In this document: positions 35,562 to 42,659 of the stretch, piece by piece
Numbering within the stretch: the stretch's first letter is position 1
Layout: every line of letters begins with the position of its first letter
Source of the DNA: Neobacillus muris
GTDB taxonomy: Bacteria > Bacillota > Bacilli > Bacillales > Cytobacillaceae
DNA: 64,000 bases
Reading direction: 5' to 3'
NCBI RefSeq assembly: GCF_943193175.1
Contig: NZ_CALPDF010000001.1
Location: forward strand, 124,001-188,000
Notes under the pieces: model-generated
The model's database searches: none
The model's input: only the letters and a program-made list of their open reading frames with translations
Told to the model about the DNA's origin: nothing
Position numbers and translations under genes: made by a program

Positions 35562-35607
35562 TAACACCATTTGGTGTCAAGAATGATTATAACACCTTTT
35601 TGTGTTA
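35562..35607 (-). promoter_or_regulatory. Tandem operators of the SRPBCC-arsR operon
   Basis: Two related palindromes, ACACCATTTGGTGT (35564-35577) and TAACACCTTTTTGTGTTA (35590-35607), have centres 28 bp apart. They lie just upstream of the SRPBCC start, as expected for autorepression by the ArsR dimer. The shared half-site is AACACC. Confidence 0.75.
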
Positions 35608-35866
35608 TGTCAAATAGTTTTGTAATAAATAGATAGAAAGGAAGTAATAAGTAACCATATCACTATTAGAATGAACGGAAATGCTCATTTCATTCCTACC
35701 AACAAGCGATAACAAATTTTTACTAGTTTTTAAAAAAATTGTAGGTTATTCAAAGAAACTGGTGAATTTCAAAAAAATGTTAAAAATTTGTAAAAAAATA
35801 CTTGCCTTGAATACGCTTTCAGTTGTTAAAATAAATCCAGTGTTGTAAAAAAAGGGGATTTAGTCC
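35608..35866. other. AT-rich intergenic region upstream of the Spo0E-like gene
   Basis: No ORF is supported. A small palindrome GAAATG-CT-CATTTC lies near 35680-35693. A TAAAAT near 35828 may be a -10 element for the Spo0E-like gene, but no -35 at the right distance is convincing. Confidence 0.45.
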
Positions 35867-36013
35867 ATGAGTAAAAAAGATTTAATGAATAGAATTGAAG
35901 TAGTGAGAGAACAAATGATAAGTACGGGGATGAGCAAAGGCTTCACCTCCCCAGAAACCATTAGACTGAGTCATATGCTTGACCGATTAATTATCCTTAA
36001 AATGAGTTCATAA
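35867..36013 (+). CDS. Spo0E-like aspartyl-phosphate phosphatase
   Basis: A 48-residue protein begins MSKKDLMNRIEVVREQM and carries SHMLDRLI near its C-terminus, a variant of the Spo0E signature SQELDxLI. It has the two-helix hairpin pattern of Spo0E, YisI and YnzD, which dephosphorylate Spo0A-P and delay sporulation. AGGGGATT lies properly upstream of the ATG. The His replaces the usual Gln of the signature. It is monocistronic, flanked by non-coding DNA. Confidence 0.85.
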   Translation: MSKKDLMNRIEVVREQMISTGMSKGFTSPETIRLSHMLDRLIILKMSS

Positions 36014-36333
36014 CTAGTAAACTACTATATGATGCATGCAAACGCCGCCTAGCCGACGGGCAGTACTTGAAAGTGGGTTTCCATGAAGAAATGGAACCTA
36101 ACAGAATAGATCTAAACAGAAACAAAAGAACTGCCCCGCCTATTTTAACGAACCACCATCCCCCTTTATTTAGATCCCTTCTCTTTGTGGCCTCTTTTAA
36201 GATTCTATATCCTGCTTCTACTAATGATCATTTCGACACTGCCAAATCTATCACCTTCTCCATTTATTATGTATGAGGATTACATAATTGGATAATATAA
36301 ACAGAGAAAAACAGTGGCTGGAGTGGATTGCCT
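36014..36333. other. Intergenic region with no recognised feature
   Basis: About 320 bases. The open frame at 36067-36276 has low-complexity, biased composition and no ribosome site, so I do not call it. GGTTTCCAT/ATGGAACC (36076-36099) can form a short hairpin, perhaps a terminator for the Spo0E-like gene, though no T-run follows. Confidence 0.5.
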
Positions 36334-36795
36334 ATGATCAAAAAGCGGCATTTGATATTTAACATAGCGCTCGTATTGTTTCCTTGGCTGACGATGTTAT
36401 TTGTAGGGAAGCGGGCGTTTAAACGTTATGCTTTTTCCGGTGTCTTTGTCGTGATATTTGAGATTCTCAATCATATCTATGGACACAAGCGGAATTGGTG
36501 GAAGTTTTACGATAAGAAGGCATCTTTTTTTAAGGATGAGCTTCCTTTCAGTGTAGGTCCCTATATGCCCCTTTCCATGTGGATCCTAAAATATTCGTAC
36601 GGAAACTTTAAAAAGTTTGCCTTCCTTAATGTAATCGCAGACGGTCTCTTCGCTTTTCTTTTCATAGATATTCTGAAAAAGTTTAAGCTCGTTGGCCTCA
36701 ATCGATTAAATCATTTCCAGTTTTTCATTTACTTACATTACAAAGCTTATTTATTATATGGAGTTCAATATTTATATGAGAAAATAAGAAAATAA
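36334..36795 (+). CDS. Hypothetical multipass membrane protein
   Basis: The protein of 153 residues has hydrophobic segments at about 8-25, 28-50, 80-100 and 105-125, with basic loops (GKRAFKRYAF, GHKRNWWKFYDKK). It ends in an aromatic-rich tail (FQFFIYLHYKAYLLYGVQYLYEKI). I do not recognise its family. The ATG at 36334 follows GGAG by ten bases; the TTG at 36328 is an alternative. It is monocistronic, with its own terminator. The composition is typical of small bacillar membrane proteins of unknown role. Confidence 0.7.
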   Translation: MIKKRHLIFNIALVLFPWLTMLFVGKRAFKRYAFSGVFVVIFEILNHIYGHKRNWWKFYDKKASFFKDELPFSVGPYMPLSMWILKYSYGNFKKFAFLNVIADGLFAFLFIDILKKFKLVGLNRLNHFQFFIYLHYKAYLLYGVQYLYEKIRK

Positions 36796-36826
36796 ATGAT
36801 TTATTCGTTATAGGACATTTAGCAGC

Positions 36827-36857
36827 GCCGGATTCCCCAATGAATCCGGCATTTTTC
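36827..36857 (+). terminator. Intrinsic terminator of the membrane protein gene
   Basis: GCCGGATTC and GAATCCGGC form a perfect 9-bp stem around CCCAAT, followed by ATTTTTCTTT on the plus strand. Confidence 0.88.
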
Positions 36858-37098
36858 TTTGGGTCCATTCACCTCATTTATAACAAGTCCTTTCCATTGC
36901 AGTAGTTTCACCTTTCATAGTGTTAAGAACTGATTTAACACTACCGCGACATTATTAACCTAAACCAAAAATTAAACTAACCGATAAGGGAAGTGAACAG
37001 GCATCTCAAGGGTCTAAAGAAAAAATTGTTTTTAAAGTGACTTTTTTAAACTACTTAACTCTTGTTATAGCTGGTAAAACAACAAGGAGGCAAAGGAA

Positions 37099-37440
37099 AT
37101 GGAAAAGTATAGCATTAAAGTTAACACAGCGAAGAAAGCAGTAGATATGAACGTGAATGGCACTTTCACTACTGAAGATGTTCAAAACTTTGTTCGTGAC
37201 TATCAGGCAACAGTCGATTCAATTGAGGCGGGAAGCTTTACGCTTGAGGTCGATTGTACAAATATGGATATCCTAACCCAGGATATGGTCCCTTCTTTAG
37301 AAAATTCCTATAAAATGTACAAAGAATCCGGGTTTAAGCGAGTAAACTTTTCAATTAAAAAGAATCCTGTATTAAAAATGCAATTAACCCGAATTGCCCG
37401 TAATACAGGGCTAACCAACGCACAGGTTATTGAACTCTAA
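37099..37440 (+). CDS. STAS-like small protein paired with a FabH-like gene
   Basis: The 113-residue protein alternates strands and helices as a STAS/SpoIIAA-type domain does: MNVNGTFTTEDVQNFVRDYQ, TLEVDCTNMDILTQDMVPSL, FKRVNFSIKKNPVLKMQL. No Ser in the usual SpoIIAA phosphorylation position (DSS) is evident. STAS proteins bind partners in signalling or membrane complexes. The gene has an AGGAGG site and is followed 84 bases later by a FabH-like gene, with a weak terminator between. It may be a scaffold or regulator for that enzyme. The family call is by pattern, not by clear motif. Confidence 0.6.
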   Translation: MEKYSIKVNTAKKAVDMNVNGTFTTEDVQNFVRDYQATVDSIEAGSFTLEVDCTNMDILTQDMVPSLENSYKMYKESGFKRVNFSIKKNPVLKMQLTRIARNTGLTNAQVIEL

Positions 37441-37449
37441 TAAATCAAA

Positions 37450-37477
37450 GCAAGGGGGCCTTCTCTCCTTGCCTTTT
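37450..37477 (+). terminator. Weak terminator/attenuator between the STAS-like and FabH-like genes
   Basis: GCAAGG and CCTTGC form a short stem around GGGCCTTCTCT, followed by TTTTTAA. Partial read-through would let the FabH-like gene be expressed at a lower level than the first gene. Confidence 0.6.
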
Positions 37478-37523
37478 TAAATTTTTAATCACTTTATTTT
37501 GAAACCATCAAGGAGAAACTGCC

Positions 37524-38510
37524 ATGAGTAATGTCAGAATTAAAGAAGTCGAAATATATCATCCAGAAAATGTTGTTCATAATGATTACTATATTGAATA
37601 TTTTGAACAGAAGCATGGAAGACAGGTTGGAAAATTTTTAGAACATATGGGACGGAAAGACCGTTTTGTCATTGATAATGATGAAGAAAATGGTTTAACC
37701 ATGGGGATAGAGGTAAGCAAACGGGTTCTCCGAAAGGCTAATATGACTGGCAAAGACATTGATATGATCGTCTTTTCAACACAGATTCCTGAAACTACTT
37801 TCCCAGCTAATGCGATGTATATCCACAGTGCTATCGGCGCAAAGCATGATACGATTATTCTTGATTCTAATGCCAACTGCGCGGGAATGACCGTTGCCGT
37901 GGAACAGGCATCCCGTTATATGATTTCAAACCCACATATCCATTCTGCGCTAATCGTTGGTTCTGATCATAATACGCTGATTGCCAATCCGGAAGAAGAA
38001 GTCACCTATGCCAACTATGGAGATGCTGCAGCTGCTGTAATTATAGAAAAAACGGAGGAAGAAACCGGTTTTATCGATTCCATCTATTTTACTGATTCCA
38101 TCAATCGCGATAAGATCAAGTTTCCTTCTGAAGGGTTAACCAGCGCAATCCGAACAGGAAAAGGCAAATATATTGAATGGCTGCCGTTCGATGGAAATAT
38201 TGCACTTCCCCCTACTTATGAAATGATCAGCAAACTGCTGAAAAGAAACGGTCTGAATCCAGAGGATATCAAGCTATACTGTTTCTCTCAATTTGCTCTA
38301 GGAAATATTAAAAAGATTCAAGAGCATTTTACGCTTCAAGATGAACAAATTATTTATATTGGTGATAAATTTGGCTATACCGGCACAAGCAGTCCATTCA
38401 TAGCGTTGCACGAAGGTTTAAAACAGCAACGTATTCAACGCGGAGATCATATCTTGTTTTGGACGATTGGTGCTGGATATCAGTTGGCAGCTATGTTATT
38501 TAAATATTAA
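37524..38510 (+). CDS. KAS III (FabH)-like thiolase-fold protein with altered catalytic residues
   Basis: The 328-residue protein is a FabH-type thiolase fold with the nucleophile Cys in DSNANCAGMTVA (about 116). In FabH the other two catalytic residues are the His of HQAN and the Asn of YGNTS. Here the aligned stretches read CFSQFALGNI (Ser for His) and KFGYTGTSS (Tyr for Asn). Decarboxylative condensation as done by FabH is therefore doubtful. Acyl transfer or another Claisen-type reaction is possible. The ATG follows AAGGAG. It pairs with the STAS-like gene and is not near fab genes. Confidence 0.78.
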   Translation: MSNVRIKEVEIYHPENVVHNDYYIEYFEQKHGRQVGKFLEHMGRKDRFVIDNDEENGLTMGIEVSKRVLRKANMTGKDIDMIVFSTQIPETTFPANAMYIHSAIGAKHDTIILDSNANCAGMTVAVEQASRYMISNPHIHSALIVGSDHNTLIANPEEEVTYANYGDAAAAVIIEKTEEETGFIDSIYFTDSINRDKIKFPSEGLTSAIRTGKGKYIEWLPFDGNIALPPTYEMISKLLKRNGLNPEDIKLYCFSQFALGNIKKIQEHFTLQDEQIIYIGDKFGYTGTSSPFIALHEGLKQQRIQRGDHILFWTIGAGYQLAAMLFKY

Positions 38511-38697
38511 TTTTTAAGGATTTCCCACAAAATCTGATTCATTTTTTTCATCATCAATAATCCTAAAAATCACTCCATACTGCGGACCTTTTTGACTCAT
38601 GTTAGCCTGTCTTTTTTCTCGATAAAACGATAAATATAGGGTGAGACATGAAGCGCCTGCGCCTCAAAATTATTCTTATCGAAAGGAGTGAACCGCA

Positions 38698-38835
38698 GTG
38701 GATCAAATCATTCCACTTATTAGTGAAGTAGGTTTTCCCATCGTGGTGACCCTGTACTTGCTTTACCGGATCGAGGCAAAGCTGGATTTGGTGGTTCAAT
38801 CGATTCAAAATCTTCCCGATCGCATGAAGGGATGA
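38698..38835 (+). CDS. yvrJ: YvrJ-family small membrane protein
   Basis: A GTG start seven bases after AGGAGTG opens a 45-codon frame, VDQIIPLISEVGFPIVVT followed by LYLLYRIEAKLDLVV. One TM segment (about 6-26) is followed by an amphipathic helix containing RIEAKLD. This is the YvrJ protein family as I recall it; such peptides are small holin-like or regulatory membrane proteins of unknown function. It is free-standing, between the FabH-like gene and a GntR operon. Confidence 0.75.
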   Translation: MDQIIPLISEVGFPIVVTLYLLYRIEAKLDLVVQSIQNLPDRMKG

Positions 38836-38912
38836 TGCTGGTCTGAATATCCCTGGAAAGAATGGAAAGACTATAAATGAGAGGTGCCGGGAACACTTCT
38901 CTCCCTCGACTG

Positions 38913-38945
38913 CTCCTAAACGGATGCTGTTGGGGGATTTTTTTT
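38913..38945 (+). terminator. Probable terminator after yvrJ
   Basis: CTCC-TAAAC and GTT-GGGGG can pair with G-U wobble, and a run of eight T residues follows. The stem is imperfect. Confidence 0.5.
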
Positions 38946-38953
38946 GTTTAATA

Positions 38954-39002
38954 TTGACACCATCTGTTATATCTGTGTATATTGTATATATACAGATATA
39001 AC
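38954..39002 (+). promoter_or_regulatory. Promoter and GntR (YtrA-type) operator
   Basis: TTGACA at 38954-38959 and TATATT at 38978-38983 are 18 bp apart. A perfect 11-bp inverted repeat, GTTATATCTGT (38966-38976) and ACAGATATAAC (38992-39002), overlaps the promoter. This places a GntR dimer site where binding would block RNA polymerase. The GntR start codon is 20 bases downstream. Confidence 0.85.
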
Positions 39003-39021
39003 GATATGAGGGATGTTATGA

Positions 39022-39393
39022 GTGAATATTTTAATATCAAATTCTTCGGATGAACCTATTTACATGCAGATTGTGAATCAAATGAGAGAGCAGATTGTCA
39101 AGGGGGAACTGGCAGAAGCCGAGATGCTCCCATCGATCCGAAGCCTGGCGAAAGAGCTCAAAATTAGTGTGATTACCACAAAGCGGGCCTATGATGAGCT
39201 TGAAAAGGAAGGATTGATCGAAACCGTTGCCGGCAAGGGCTCCTATGTAGCCTCGATCAATAAGGACATGCTGCGGGAAACAAAAATCAAAATGATTGAA
39301 GAAAAAATGGCAGAAGCAATTTATACAGCCAAGCTGGCGGGGCTTTCCCTTGAGGAGCTCCAAGAAATGCTCCTGCTGTTATATGAGGGGTGA
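39022..39393 (+). CDS. GntR-family regulator, YtrA subfamily
   Basis: The 123-residue protein has a GntR winged helix-turn-helix (PIYMQIVNQMREQIVKGEL, then LPSIRSLAKELKISVITTKRAYDELEKEGLI) and only a short C-terminal helical tail. That size is the YtrA subfamily hallmark. YtrA proteins repress their own ABC transporter operon and often respond to cell-envelope antibiotics. The GTG at 39022 has GAGGG nine bases upstream. It overlaps the ATPase gene downstream. Confidence 0.9.
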   Translation: MNILISNSSDEPIYMQIVNQMREQIVKGELAEAEMLPSIRSLAKELKISVITTKRAYDELEKEGLIETVAGKGSYVASINKDMLRETKIKMIEEKMAEAIYTAKLAGLSLEELQEMLLLLYEG

Positions 39394-39398
39394 AGACG

Positions 39399-40274
39399 TT
39401 GAGCAATATTCTCGAAATGACCAATGTATCAAAAAGGTATAAGGATTTCTCGTTAAAAAATGTGAATCTATCTCTGGAAAAAGGCTATATTATGGGATTC
39501 ATCGGCCCAAACGGGTCCGGCAAAAGCACGACCATCCGGCTAATGATGAACTTAATCAAGAAGGACAGCGGCACGATTAAACTGTTTGGTTTAGACAGCG
39601 AAAAACACGAACTGGCAATTAAGGACCGAATCGGATTTGTGTATGACGAAAACCATTTTTATGAAGACCTGACGATCCAAGAAATAAAGGACTTCGTCCG
39701 TCCCTTTTACACTAAGTGGGATGAAGAAATTTTTGAAAAATATGTGGACCAATTCGAACTTTCATCAAAGAAAAAAATCAAGGAACTGTCAAAGGGGATG
39801 AAAATGAAGTTCTCATTGGCGGTCGCCCTTTCGCATCATGCAGAGTTATTGATTATGGATGAACCCACCTCGGGATTAGACCCGCTGGTCCGCTCCGAAC
39901 TGTTGGAGGTGCTCCAATCTTTATTGGAGGATGAAAACAAATCGGTGTTCTTCTCCACCCATATCACGTCAGACTTAGACAAAATTGCCGATTATATCAC
40001 CTTGATCAATAACGGTATAATCCAGTTCACCAAGCCAAAAGATGAACTATTAGAGGAATACTGCATTGTCAAAGGCGGAATCGATAAACTCGATGAGGCC
40101 AATCGGGAGAAATGGATTGGGCTTAGGGAAAATGCCTTTGGATTTGAAGCCTTATCGTCCAATAAGCAAGAAGTAAGGCAGCATTTCGGTGATTCCGTCA
40201 TGATTGAAAGACCGACATTAGAGGATATTTTAGTATTTTTCACTAGGAGGGCTGACCGTGTTTCATCTTATTAA
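39399..40274 (+). CDS. ABC transporter ATP-binding protein (YtrB-like)
   Basis: The 291-residue ATPase has Walker A GPNGSGKST (about 35), signature LSKGMK (about 128), Walker B LLIMDEPTSGLD (about 148) and the switch His in FFSTHITSD. The LSKGM variant is typical of YtrB/BcrA-type export ATPases. The TTG at 39399 has GAGGGG eight bases upstream; an in-frame GTG at 39390 overlapping the gntR stop is the alternative. It is encoded with a one-gene permease and is probably for drug or envelope-stress export. Confidence 0.9.
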   Translation: MSNILEMTNVSKRYKDFSLKNVNLSLEKGYIMGFIGPNGSGKSTTIRLMMNLIKKDSGTIKLFGLDSEKHELAIKDRIGFVYDENHFYEDLTIQEIKDFVRPFYTKWDEEIFEKYVDQFELSSKKKIKELSKGMKMKFSLAVALSHHAELLIMDEPTSGLDPLVRSELLEVLQSLLEDENKSVFFSTHITSDLDKIADYITLINNGIIQFTKPKDELLEEYCIVKGGIDKLDEANREKWIGLRENAFGFEALSSNKQEVRQHFGDSVMIERPTLEDILVFFTRRADRVSSY

Positions 40275-40914
40275 AAAAGATATTTTGGTTCAAAAGCATG
40301 CGCTTCTTATCTCGATCGCCTTGATCATCTTTTTTTCTATATCTCTATCAAGTTTAGGACCGGTTGGCATGACGGTGGGGATTATCACCATCACTTATCA
40401 GCTTGTTTTGGGGGCAAGCGCCCTGGAAGAAAAAGCGAATAGCGATATTATTCTCATCAGTCTCCCTATCAAGAAACACACCATGGTCCTTTCCAAATAT
40501 CTTTCTGTTTATGTCTTTGCAGCCTATGCGATCCTTGGGTTTTGTCTCCTTTACCTCATAGCCCAGGTGTTGAACCTGCCGATTCAACTGACAGTCACGC
40601 CAACAGCCATAGCGGGCAGCCTGGTGGCGATAACGGTGCTATTTTCAGTCTCATTCCCGCTGATCTTTAAATTCGGCTATATAAAATCAAAAATTGTCAA
40701 CATTCTTATTCTCTTCGTCCTGATATTTGGAGGAACGATGACGATCGGCAACTTGGCTCAAAATGAACAGTCTGATCTTAGACAAAAAGCGCTCGAGCTG
40801 ATCCAAGAAGGGGCACAGCTGCAAATTATCCTTCTCGTCTTGATTCCGCTCGCCCTTATTTTTGCCGCCTCCTATTTTCTATCGCTGAGATTTTATAAAA
40901 ATCGAGAGTTTTAA
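40258..40914 (+). CDS. ABC-2-type transporter permease
   Basis: The 218-residue protein has six hydrophobic segments (about 16-30, 35-52, 78-105, 112-130, 142-162, 190-212) and the ABC-2 permease pattern. The start GTG follows GGAGGG and overlaps the ATPase gene by 17 bases, so the pair is translationally coupled. With the ATPase and YtrA-type repressor it makes a complete small export module. Substrate unknown. Confidence 0.85.
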   Translation: MFHLIKKDILVQKHALLISIALIIFFSISLSSLGPVGMTVGIITITYQLVLGASALEEKANSDIILISLPIKKHTMVLSKYLSVYVFAAYAILGFCLLYLIAQVLNLPIQLTVTPTAIAGSLVAITVLFSVSFPLIFKFGYIKSKIVNILILFVLIFGGTMTIGNLAQNEQSDLRQKALELIQEGAQLQIILLVLIPLALIFAASYFLSLRFYKNREF

Positions 40915-40920
40915 AACAAA

Positions 40921-40960
40921 AGGACGGTTCTCTGCTCCAAAATGGAAGAGAACCGTCCCC
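40921..40960. terminator. Bidirectional terminator (palindromic repeat family)
   Basis: GGACGGTTCTCT (40922-40933) and AGAGAACCGTCC (40947-40958) are perfect 12-bp arms around a 13-base loop. The palindrome lies between the convergent ABC permease and tcyP genes and can serve both. It is one of several GGGACGGTT-type palindromes in the window. Confidence 0.75.
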
Positions 40961-40970
40961 TAATATCCTA

Positions 40971-42353
40971 TTATGCTTCCGCAATGTTTGACTGTTGATA
41001 GGTTTCTTGGTCTAATTCACCGGTTATTTTAGCTGTTAACACACCTGTTGTCATCGCACCGCTGACGTTAAGAGCTGTACGGCCCATATCAATCAATGGT
41101 TCAACGGAGATTAACAAACCGACAATCGCCACTGGCAGGTTCAAGACGGACAAGACGATCAATGCGGCAAATGTCGCACCGCCGCCTACCCCGGCAACCC
41201 CAAACGAACTAATGGCCACGACAAGAATGAGGGTAATAATGAAGGAAAAGCTGGTTACATCAATTCCTGCTGACGGTGCCACCATGATGGCTAACATCGC
41301 AGGATAAATGCCAGCGCAGCCATTTTGCCCGATGGAAAGTCCAAAGGATCCGGCAAAGTTGGCAATCCCTTCAGAAACGCCTAAATCTTTGGTTTGTGTT
41401 TTAATGTTTAACGGCAGCGTACCGGCACTTGACCGTGATGAGAACGCAAAGGTTAATGTTGGCAATGCTTTTTTCATATAGTTGACAGGATTCAACCCTG
41501 CAATGGTGATGAGCAATAAATGCACAATAAACATGGCAATCAATGCCACATATGAAGCGATGACAAATTTTCCTAATTTAACGATGGCGTCATAGTCACT
41601 TGTTGCAGTAACCCTGGTGATAATCGCTAAAATGCCATATGGCGTCAAGCGAAGAATCAAGGTCACTACCCTCATAATGATGGTGTAGAGCGTATCAATG
41701 ATTTTTGCAAAAAACTCAGCCTGCTCGGGCTGTTTGCGTCTTACTCCCAGGTAGGCAACCCCAATGAAAGCGGCGAAAATAACGACCGCAATGGTGGAGG
41801 TTGGGCGGGCACCTGTTAAATCTTGGAATGGGTTGCTTGGAAGCAGTTCAACAATTTGCTGCGGGATGGTCATATCTTGGACACCGACTACTTTTTCCTG
41901 CAACAGCTCATTGCGTGCCTTTTCCGCATCCCCTTCACTTAAGTGGATGCCGTCCAAGTTAAATCCCAGCGCAGATCCAATTCCAAGGGCTGCTGAAACG
42001 GCTGTGGTGCCCAGCAAGAGTGCGATGACTAAGAAACTGATTTTCCCAATATTCTTCGTCAATTTTAGCTTGGTAAACGCACCAATGATGGAAATGAAGA
42101 CAAGCGGCATAACGACCATTTGCAGCAGTTTTACATAGCCGTTGCCGATAATGTTAAACCAATCGATCGTATCAGTGGTTACATCCGAGGCCGTACCGTA
42201 GACCAAATGAATAATGAAGCCAAATACGATTCCTAAACCTAATCCTGTAAAAACACGTTTTGAAAAAGAAACATGTTTTTTTTGCATAAAAAATAAACCA
42301 GCCATTAATGCCAGTAGAATAATGATATTAATGATGATAAGAACGGTATTCAA
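40971..42353 (-). CDS. tcyP: L-cystine uptake transporter, sodium:dicarboxylate symporter family
   Basis: The 460-residue protein has eight TM segments and two re-entrant loops of the DAACS family. The conserved TFAFSSRSSAGTLPLNI stretch is the TcyP version of the serine-rich HP1 loop, and SIGQNGCAGIYPAMLAI the following TM7 region. TcyP imports L-cystine. The start is a TTG seven bases after GGGGG. It is monocistronic. The upstream promoter with a palindrome at the -35 element fits repression by the cysteine regulator CymR, although I cannot confirm the site. Confidence 0.92.
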   Translation of the reverse strand: MNTVLIIINIIILLALMAGLFFMQKKHVSFSKRVFTGLGLGIVFGFIIHLVYGTASDVTTDTIDWFNIIGNGYVKLLQMVVMPLVFISIIGAFTKLKLTKNIGKISFLVIALLLGTTAVSAALGIGSALGFNLDGIHLSEGDAEKARNELLQEKVVGVQDMTIPQQIVELLPSNPFQDLTGARPTSTIAVVIFAAFIGVAYLGVRRKQPEQAEFFAKIIDTLYTIIMRVVTLILRLTPYGILAIITRVTATSDYDAIVKLGKFVIASYVALIAMFIVHLLLITIAGLNPVNYMKKALPTLTFAFSSRSSAGTLPLNIKTQTKDLGVSEGIANFAGSFGLSIGQNGCAGIYPAMLAIMVAPSAGIDVTSFSFIITLILVVAISSFGVAGVGGGATFAALIVLSVLNLPVAIVGLLISVEPLIDMGRTALNVSGAMTTGVLTAKITGELDQETYQQSNIAEA

Positions 42354-42383
42354 TTTGTTTCCCCCTTTTTTAAAAACGATGTT

Positions 42384-42426
42384 ATTGTAATATAATTAAC
42401 CCGATAAATCAAGTAGGAATACTTGA
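42384..42426 (-). promoter_or_regulatory. tcyP promoter with overlapping palindrome
   Basis: On the minus strand TTGATT (42412-42407) and TACAAT (42389-42384) are 17 bp apart. The perfect palindrome TCAAGTA-GGAA-TACTTGA (42409-42426) overlaps the -35 box, so a repressor bound there would block transcription. The GGAAT core recalls CymR sites; that is an inference. Confidence 0.7.
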
Positions 42427-42659
42427 ACTTTCCTCCCTCTCCTTTTTGTCTTCATGACGACAAATTCTCCGAGACCTCCCCCATTTTTGTCCTCATGATG
42501 GCTCCAACGGGAAAGAAATCTCCCGATGCGGGAACTCCCCAACACGAATCCTTCATTTCCATTAACCAGCAAGCTCAATAGCGGCTGGTTTGGATATTTT
42601 TAAAAAATAAACTCCCCATTGTTTATGAGGAGTTAACCGAAACCATTTCAATCTATTGC
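42427..42659. other. Intergenic region upstream of tcyP
   Basis: No ORF with a ribosome site and no S-box or T-box pattern was found. The right part holds the prsW terminator (42602-42634). Confidence 0.5.
42602..42634 (-). terminator. Intrinsic terminator of the PrsW-like gene
   Basis: On the minus strand AACTCCTCAT pairs with ATGGGGAGTT (one G-U pair) and is followed by TATTTTTTA. Confidence 0.8.

Noticed and set aside
36067..36276. Plus-strand ORF of 69 codons after the Spo0E-like gene
   Set aside because: Weak start context and an odd composition without any recognised motif.
42427..42601. Possible S-box or other riboswitch upstream of tcyP
   Set aside because: I looked for the conserved S-box/T-box core motifs and found none; only the promoter palindrome is supported.
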